Shown here: positions 6,155 through 9,784 of the stretch, in pieces | Layout of the letters: every line of letters starts with the position of its first letter | Position numbering within the stretch: position 1 is the first letter of the stretch | NCBI GenBank assembly: GCA_035761805.1 | Contig: DASTQL010000026.1 | Span: 1 to 9,784 of the forward strand | Reading direction: 5' to 3' | Length of the DNA stretch: 9,784 nt | Source of the DNA: DASTQL01 sp035761805 | GTDB lineage: Bacteria; Actinomycetota; Actinomycetes; Jiangellales; Jiangellaceae | Made by a program: the position numbers and the translations under genes | Notes under the pieces: generated by a model | Database searches by the model: none | What the model was told of the DNA's origin: nothing | Seen by the model: only the letters and a program-made list of their open reading frames with translations

Positions 6155-7636
6155 GTGCTGCGGCTGCCCGACCCCACCCTGGTGGTCCTGGTCGGCCCAT
6201 CGGCGTCGGGCAAGTCGAGCTGGGCCGCGGAGCACTTCGCACCCGACCAGGTCATCAGCTCCGACCGGCTGCGCGCCCTGGTCGGCGAGAGCGAGCACGA
6301 CCTGTCCGCCAGCGCCGACGCCTTCGACCTCCTCGAGCAGGTCGTCGCGACCCGCCTGGGGCGCCGCCTCACGACGGTGGTCGACACGCTCGGGCTCGAG
6401 ACCGCCCGACGGCGCGGCTGGGTCGAGCTGGCCTCCCGGAACCGCGTCCCCTGCGTCGCCGTCGCCTTCGACACCCCGGCCGCCGAGTGCCGCCGCCGCA
6501 ACGCCGCCCGTGACCACCGGGTGCCCCAGGCCGTCCTGGCGCAGCAATTTCGCACGTACGCGGCGGTGCGCGAGGAGCTGGACGAGCAGGGCTTCGCTGC
6601 GGTTCTTCACCCCGATCCCGTACGGGTGGTGCCGCGGGCGGTCGCTGAGGCGGCCCGTACCACGGCCGGACGCGAGGATCGGCGAGATCGCGGTGGAGGT
6701 CTGCGGATCGGCCTGCAGGTCTCGGCCTTCGACGTGCCGGGCGGCGCAGCCGAGCTCGGTCCCCGTCTGGCAGCCGTTGCGGCTGAGGCTGAGCGGGCCG
6801 GGGTGGACTCGATCTGGGTGATGGACCACTTCCGGCAGATCCCGCCGCGGCGCCCCTGGGAGGACATGCTCGAGGCGACGACGACGCTCGGCTACCTCGC
6901 CGCCGCGACGAGCAGGGTCAGTGTTGGGTGCCTCGTGCACGGGATCACGTACCGCAACGTCGGGCTGCTCGGGAAGGCCGTCGCAACCCTGGACGTGCTC
7001 TCGGGCGGGCGGGCGTGGTGCGGTCTGGGTGCGGCGTGGCACGAGGAGGAGCACCGCGCGTACGGGTGGGAGTTCCCGCCGGCCGCCGAGCGCTTCGCCC
7101 TCCTCGAGGACGCGCTCAGGGTGCTGCCGCTGATGTGGGGGCCGGGCTCGCCCGCGTACGAGGGGAAGGTCCTCCGCGTGCCGGAGGCGGTCTGCTACCC
7201 GCGGCCGCTGCAGGAGCGGGTGCCCATCCTGGTGGGCGGGTCGGGGGAGCGGCGCACGCTGCGGCTGGTGGCGGAGCTGGCCGACGCCTGCAACCTCTTC
7301 GGGCGGCCGGACGTGGTCCAGCGCAAGGTGGCCGTGCTGAAGGAGCACTGTGCCGACCTCGGGCGCGACCCGGGGCAGGTCGAGGTGACCCACCTGTCGA
7401 CCGCGCTGGTGGCCGCGGACCCGCGGGAGCTCGCCGCCGAGGTCGGACGTCGCCGACCCACGCGCGGGCACGCGGCCTGGGCGGCGCGGGTCAACCCCGG
7501 AACGGTCGAGGACCAGGTCCTGCGGTTGCGGGCGTTGCAGCAGGCCGGGGTCCAGCACGCGATCCTGAGCCTGGTGGGGCTGTGGGACGGCCCGGCGCTC
7601 GACCGGCTGGGCGACGTGGTCGCGGCCTTGCGGTGA
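6155..7636 (+). CDS. Pnkp-like P-loop kinase domain fused to LLM-class F420-dependent oxidoreductase
   Basis: This encodes 493 aa from GTG 6155. In-frame starts further upstream fall inside repeat copy 2 or its edge and add no conserved sequence. Residues about 8-165 form an AAA_33/polynucleotide-kinase-like domain: Walker A GPSASGKSS (14-22), acceptor-type Asp in ISSDRLR (D37), TTVVDTLGLE (D77) and a lid rich in Arg (ECRRRNAARDHR). In overall order it resembles the 5'-kinase domain of bacterial Pnkp. A linker of about 17 residues (AARTTAGREDRRDRGGG) leads to residues 183-493, a luciferase-like monooxygenase fold: WVMDHF (221-226), LSGGRAWCGLGAAWHEEEH, ILVGGSGERRTLRL. This matches F420-dependent family members such as the Rv1855c group. 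The reading frame is continuous with no internal start or ribosome site at the junction. Substrates of both halves are unknown. It is flanked by repeat copies 2 and 3. Confidence 0.88.
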   Translation: MLRLPDPTLVVLVGPSASGKSSWAAEHFAPDQVISSDRLRALVGESEHDLSASADAFDLLEQVVATRLGRRLTTVVDTLGLETARRRGWVELASRNRVPCVAVAFDTPAAECRRRNAARDHRVPQAVLAQQFRTYAAVREELDEQGFAAVLHPDPVRVVPRAVAEAARTTAGREDRRDRGGGLRIGLQVSAFDVPGGAAELGPRLAAVAAEAERAGVDSIWVMDHFRQIPPRRPWEDMLEATTTLGYLAAATSRVSVGCLVHGITYRNVGLLGKAVATLDVLSGGRAWCGLGAAWHEEEHRAYGWEFPPAAERFALLEDALRVLPLMWGPGSPAYEGKVLRVPEAVCYPRPLQERVPILVGGSGERRTLRLVAELADACNLFGRPDVVQRKVAVLKEHCADLGRDPGQVEVTHLSTALVAADPRELAAEVGRRRPTRGHAAWAARVNPGTVEDQVLRLRALQQAGVQHAILSLVGLWDGPALDRLGDVVAALR

Positions 7637-7663
7637 CAGCGGGTGCCGCGTCGCCCGACCTGG

Positions 7664-7722
7664 CGTGATCACCGTGTGCCACCCCTCCCGCCCGCCGGGA
7701 CCTGCGGCTCACGGTGATCACC
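7664..7722 (+). repeat. 53-bp inverted-repeat element, copy 3
   Basis: The left end CGTGATCACCGTGTGC (7664-7679) is identical to copies 1 and 2. Arms GTGATCACCGTG (7665-7676) and CACGGTGATCAC (7710-7721) pair over 12 bp; relative to the other copies one base at the inner edge of the right arm has changed (A to T). GATC-to-GATC length is again 53 bp (7667-7719). The centre retains CGGGA. It starts 28 nt after the oxidoreductase stop codon. Confidence 0.85.
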
Positions 7723-7777
7723 AGGCAGCCCGGCCGTCAGGGGCGAGGCGGTCCCCCGACAGCCCTGCTGCAGGACC

Positions 7778-7783
7778 TACGCT
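7778..7783 (+). promoter_or_regulatory. -10 box TACGCT upstream of the 174-aa hypothetical gene
   Basis: CCTACGCT ends 7 nt before ATG 7791, implying a leaderless transcript. CCGACA at 7756-7761 with a 16-nt spacer is a possible weak -35 (4 of 6 matches). Confidence 0.5.
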
Positions 7784-7790
7784 CGGTGGC

Positions 7791-8315
7791 ATGCCGCTGT
7801 TCTCCCGTCGCGTCCCGGTCCCGGACGAGGTGCTCGCGACCCTCCACCTCCGGTCGGGCGAGAGGGTGCTGGCGGCCGCGACCACGGTCGACGGCGGTTA
7901 CCTCGTCGCGACCGACCGCCAGATCCTCCTGCCCCAGCGCGGCGGCCACCGAGCCTTGCCCTGGGAGCGGGTCGAGCGGGCCAGCTGGGACCGCGAGTCC
8001 GGCGTCCTGGCAATCGTCGAGGCAGCCCGCCCCGATCAGCGGGCCACCGAGCACCTGATGCGTGTGGAGGACCCCGGGCACCTGGTCGACGTCGTCCGCG
8101 AGCAGGTCAACCGCAGCGTCGTCCTCACCCGCCGGCTCACCGTGCAGGACCAGCTCGGCATCCGTGTCACCGGCCGCCGCCGACCGGTGGGCGACGACCG
8201 ACCCGGCCTGGGCTGGACCGTCGCCGTCGACCCGGGGCTCGACCTCGCCGACCCGGACGTCAAGGCCCGCGTCGACGAGCTCGTCGCGGCCGTCCGCTCG
8301 GAGGTCGGCGAGTAG
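7791..8315 (+). CDS. Conserved hypothetical protein, actinobacterial type
   Basis: This encodes 174 aa beginning MPLFSRRVPVPDEVL. The ATG at 7791 is chosen because of the adjacent TACGCT box and because the upstream in-frame extension would run through repeat copy 3. The pattern is a short N-terminal helix, then ERVLAAATTVDGGYLVATDRQILL, then LPWERVERASWDRESGVLAIVE, then a C-terminal helix (DVKARVDELVAAVRSEV). Strand-rich segments with a conserved-looking W-x-x-V-x-x-A-x-W-D core suggest a PH-like or similar small beta domain. No signal peptide or membrane segment is present, so it should be cytoplasmic. I recall similar unnamed proteins in actinobacteria but know no function. It converges on the topoisomerase gene with an 8-bp gap. 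Confidence 0.8.
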   Translation: MPLFSRRVPVPDEVLATLHLRSGERVLAAATTVDGGYLVATDRQILLPQRGGHRALPWERVERASWDRESGVLAIVEAARPDQRATEHLMRVEDPGHLVDVVREQVNRSVVLTRRLTVQDQLGIRVTGRRRPVGDDRPGLGWTVAVDPGLDLADPDVKARVDELVAAVRSEVGE

Positions 8316-8323
8316 CGGGCGGG

Positions 8324-9346
8324 TCAGGCCGCGTCCCGGAGCATCCGCAGCACGGCGCGCTCGACCGTCCCGTGCAGGATCGGCCCGTCCGCCTCGCCGT
8401 CGCGCGCGGCCCGCTCGAGCGCCCGCGCGACCGTCACGCCGTCGTCGTAGAGGTCCACGACGCGCGGGTCGACGTACGACGCGCGCGCCACCGCCGGGGT
8501 GTTGCCCAGGTAGTCGGCCACCTCCCGGTAGGCCCGCGCCACCGCGCGCTTGCGCCGGCTCTCGGTGACCGCCGCCCCCCGCGACACGGCCAGGGCCACC
8601 GCCATGAGCACCGTCGCGTGCCAGGTGCGGAAGTCCTTGGCGGTCACCTCCGCATCGAACAGCTCACGCAGGTGCTCGTTGACGTCGTCACTGCGGACGT
8701 CGCGCCACTGCCGGCCCACCTTGTACGCGAGGAGCTCCGGCGACGGGTCGCGGCGCCGCTTCAGTCCTGCCACGACAGCCCGTACGTCGTCGTCGACGAT
8801 CGACTGCTCGCGCTGCTTGCCGCTCTTCGCGGGGTAGTCGAAGACCACCGCCGTCCGGGTCACGGCGACGTGGTCGCGACGGATCGTGGCCAGCCCGAAC
8901 GAGCCGTTGTCCTCGGCGTACTGCTCGCCCCCGACCCGGAAGAAGCCGAGGTCCAGCAGCGCGAATGCTGCCGCGAGGACCCGCTCGCGCGAGTAGCCGG
9001 AGCCGGCCAGGCGTTCTCTGACCACCTCCCGTACGGCCGGGAGCCGCTGGGCGAAGTCGAGCACGCGGTCGTGCTTCTCTGCGTCTCGCTGTGCACGCCA
9101 GGCGTCGTGGTAGCGGTACTGGCGGCGGCCGGCCACGTCGGTCCCGGTCGCCTGGATGTGCCCGTTCGCGAACGGGCAGATCCACACGTCCGTCCACGCG
9201 GGGGGCAGCACCAGCCCCCGAATGCGGTTCAGCGTCTCCTGCTCGTCGACCGGCGTGCCGTCGTCCCAGGTGTAGGAGAACCCACGGCCGCGGCGCCGTC
9301 GCCGGATGCCGGGGCCCGCGCAGTCGACCCGGCGCAGTCTGGGCAC
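8324..9346 (-). CDS. DNA topoisomerase IB, bacterial type
   Basis: This encodes 340 aa from GTG 9346, preceded by GGTAGGAC with AGGA 8 nt before the start. That matches the usual length of about 340 aa, and the protein begins MPRLRRVDCAGPGI as expected. The enzyme relaxes supercoiled DNA by a 3'-phosphotyrosyl intermediate. The N-terminal DNA-binding cap (about 1-90) includes GFSYTWDDG, LPPAWTDVWICP and GRRQYRYH. Catalytic positions are present: R137 (FFRVGGEQY), K174 (AKSGK), R240 (KDFRTWHA), N282 (GNTPAVAR, where the poxvirus enzyme has His and Deinococcus TopIB has Asn) and nucleophile Y291 (SYVDPRVVDLY). It is probably accessory to gyrase and topoisomerase IA. Confidence 0.93.
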   Translation of the reverse strand: MPRLRRVDCAGPGIRRRRRGRGFSYTWDDGTPVDEQETLNRIRGLVLPPAWTDVWICPFANGHIQATGTDVAGRRQYRYHDAWRAQRDAEKHDRVLDFAQRLPAVREVVRERLAGSGYSRERVLAAAFALLDLGFFRVGGEQYAEDNGSFGLATIRRDHVAVTRTAVVFDYPAKSGKQREQSIVDDDVRAVVAGLKRRRDPSPELLAYKVGRQWRDVRSDDVNEHLRELFDAEVTAKDFRTWHATVLMAVALAVSRGAAVTESRRKRAVARAYREVADYLGNTPAVARASYVDPRVVDLYDDGVTVARALERAARDGEADGPILHGTVERAVLRMLRDAA

Positions 9347-9449
9347 GGCCGTTGTCCTACCCCGTGCGGTGTCGGTCCTCACCTCCGGGCGACAGGGTTG
9401 GTCGAGGCCTTGCCGGCGCCCTCGCGATGCGGGCTCGGCAGGTGCCGGC

Positions 9450-9458
9450 TGGTAATCT
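9450..9458 (+). promoter_or_regulatory. Extended -10 promoter of tRNA-Asn
   Basis: TGG-TAATCT (TGn extension 9450-9452, -10 at 9453-9458) lies about 32 nt upstream of the tRNA. Transcription would start near 9465. No clear -35, consistent with an extended -10. The leader contains a GC dyad (CCGGCCG 9471-9477, CGGCCGG 9480-9486). Confidence 0.5.
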
Positions 9459-9490
9459 CTCCGCTCGTGCCCGGCCGGACGGCCGGTCCT

Positions 9491-9566
9491 TCCCGCGTAG
9501 CTCAATCGGCAGAGCGTCCGGCTGTTAACCGGCAGGTTGTAGGTTCGAGTCCTACCGCGGGAGCCA
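9491..9566 (+). tRNA. tRNA-Asn (anticodon GTT), CCA encoded
   Basis: The cloverleaf is complete. The acceptor is TCCCGCG/CGCGGGA, the D-arm GCTC/GAGC, the anticodon loop CTGTTAA (anticodon GTT), the T-arm GTAGG-TTCGAGT-CCTAC, the discriminator G, and CCA is encoded (9564-9566). The first anticodon-stem pair is a T-C mismatch (TCCGG/CCGGC), where T-A would be expected; the other four pairs are sound. Confidence 0.96.
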
Positions 9567-9573
9567 CCACGGA

Positions 9574-9593
9574 GCCCCCGCAGCCGCGGGGGC
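9574..9593 (+). terminator. Hairpin terminator after tRNA-Asn
   Basis: GCCCCCGC (9574-9581) pairs with GCGGGGGC (9586-9593) around the tetraloop AGCC: 8 perfect GC pairs starting 8 nt after the CCA. There is no T run, as is often the case in high-GC genomes. It separates the two tRNA genes. Confidence 0.6.
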
Positions 9594-9604
9594 GTTCGTG
9601 CATC

Positions 9605-9678
9605 GGGGCGGTAGCTCAGCCGGTCAGAGCAGGGGACTCATAATCCCTGGGTCGTGGGTTCGAGTCCCACCCGCCCCA
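9605..9678 (+). tRNA. tRNA with CAT anticodon (elongator Met or Ile2), CCA not encoded
   Basis: The acceptor is GGGGCGG/CCGCCCC, the D-arm GCTC/GAGC, the anticodon stem GGGGA/TCCCT with loop CTCATAA (anticodon CAT), the T-arm GTGGG-TTCGAGT-CCCAC, and the discriminator A. The following bases are CCG, so the CCA end is not encoded. It is not the initiator, which would have three G-C pairs next to the loop and an unpaired 1-72. The GACTCATAATC loop context and GGTCG variable region resemble E. coli Ile2 (lysidine-modified), but elongator Met is equally possible. Confidence 0.92.
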
Positions 9679-9681
9679 CCG

Positions 9682-9775
9682 CCCTGAGCTGGGGCTTTGG
9701 CCCCCAGCCTCGGAGCTCGTATCGGCCGGATCCGCGTCGTGGGCACGGGATGGGCACAAGGGGTCCAGCTCAGGG
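9682..9775. repeat. 11-bp inverted repeat downstream of the CAT tRNA
   Basis: CCCTGAGCTGG (9682-9692) and CCAGCTCAGGG (9765-9775) are perfect inverted arms 72 nt apart. Between them lie a compact hairpin and a direct repeat GGGCAC (9741-9746, 9752-9757). No gene is visible in 9679-9784. This could be transcript-end structure or the edge of an element integrated at the tRNA; the window ends too soon to tell. Confidence 0.5.
9688..9708 (+). terminator. Hairpin after the CAT tRNA
   Basis: GCTGGGG (9688-9694) pairs with CCCCAGC (9702-9708) around a 7-nt loop (CTTTGGC), beginning 10 nt after the tRNA. There is no T tract. Likely terminator of this tRNA, though its left arm is shared with the longer inverted repeat. 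Confidence 0.5.
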
Positions 9776-9784
9776 GATGGAACA

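Noticed and set aside
6050..7672. 540-codon minus-strand open frame
   Set aside because: It is a shadow of the kinase-oxidoreductase gene in GC-rich DNA; low-complexity translation, starting inside repeat copy 3.
9347..9505. Longer N-terminus of topoisomerase IB up to ATG 9505
   Set aside because: It would overlap tRNA-Asn and add about 53 Arg/Pro-rich residues not seen in the family; GTG 9346 gives the normal length.
8372..9643. 423-codon plus-strand open frame
   Set aside because: It runs antisense to topoisomerase IB and across tRNA-Asn; no domain signal.

Overview
The window is very GC-rich with strong G/C at third codon positions. It carries an F420-type luciferase-family oxidoreductase, a group 1/2 sigma-70 factor with a long Ala/Pro/acidic N-terminus, and leaderless-looking starts preceded by TACGCT boxes. 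Together these point to a chromosome of a high-GC actinobacterium. Nocardioidaceae (Nocardioides-like) is my best guess, by inference only.

Layout. Positions 1-3096 (minus strand) hold the first 1032 codons of a very large secreted protein: signal peptide, ThuA-like domain, PQQ-dependent sugar-dehydrogenase beta-propeller interrupted by an inserted domain of about 93 residues, PKD domain and an Ig-like segment. It runs off the left edge. Positions 3236-4279 (minus) encode a ROK-family protein that keeps the zinc motif but lacks both an N-terminal helix-turn-helix and the kinase residues. A good promoter (TTGACA-16-CATACT) sits upstream, its -35 box inside an inverted repeat. The ROK gene and the secreted-protein gene are co-directional and may form a carbohydrate-related unit. 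Divergent from them, 4544-5938 (plus) encodes a sigma-70 factor with a structured leader.

Positions 5972-6100 hold two tandem copies, and 7664-7722 a third, of a 53-bp intergenic inverted-repeat element. Its arms (GATCACCGTGT/ACACGGTGATC), its length and its orientation are conserved while its centre varies. Between these copies, 6155-7636 (plus) encodes an apparent fusion of a Pnkp-like polynucleotide-kinase P-loop domain to an F420-dependent LLM oxidoreductase. Positions 7791-8315 (plus) encode a small conserved actinobacterial-type hypothetical protein. It converges, with an 8-bp gap, on a bacterial-type DNA topoisomerase IB gene (8324-9346, minus) that has its catalytic residues.

The right end has tRNA-Asn(GTT) with its own promoter and terminator hairpin, then a CAT-anticodon tRNA (elongator Met or Ile2), followed by about 106 bp with a hairpin, an 11-bp inverted repeat and a GGGCAC direct repeat.

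The items most worth a second look are the 53-bp repeat family, the kinase-oxidoreductase fusion, the degenerate HTH-less ROK protein and the domain inserted in the propeller. Apart from the ROK/secreted-protein pair, the genes look like neighbours rather than one pathway; no defence system, CRISPR array or complete mobile element is visible.
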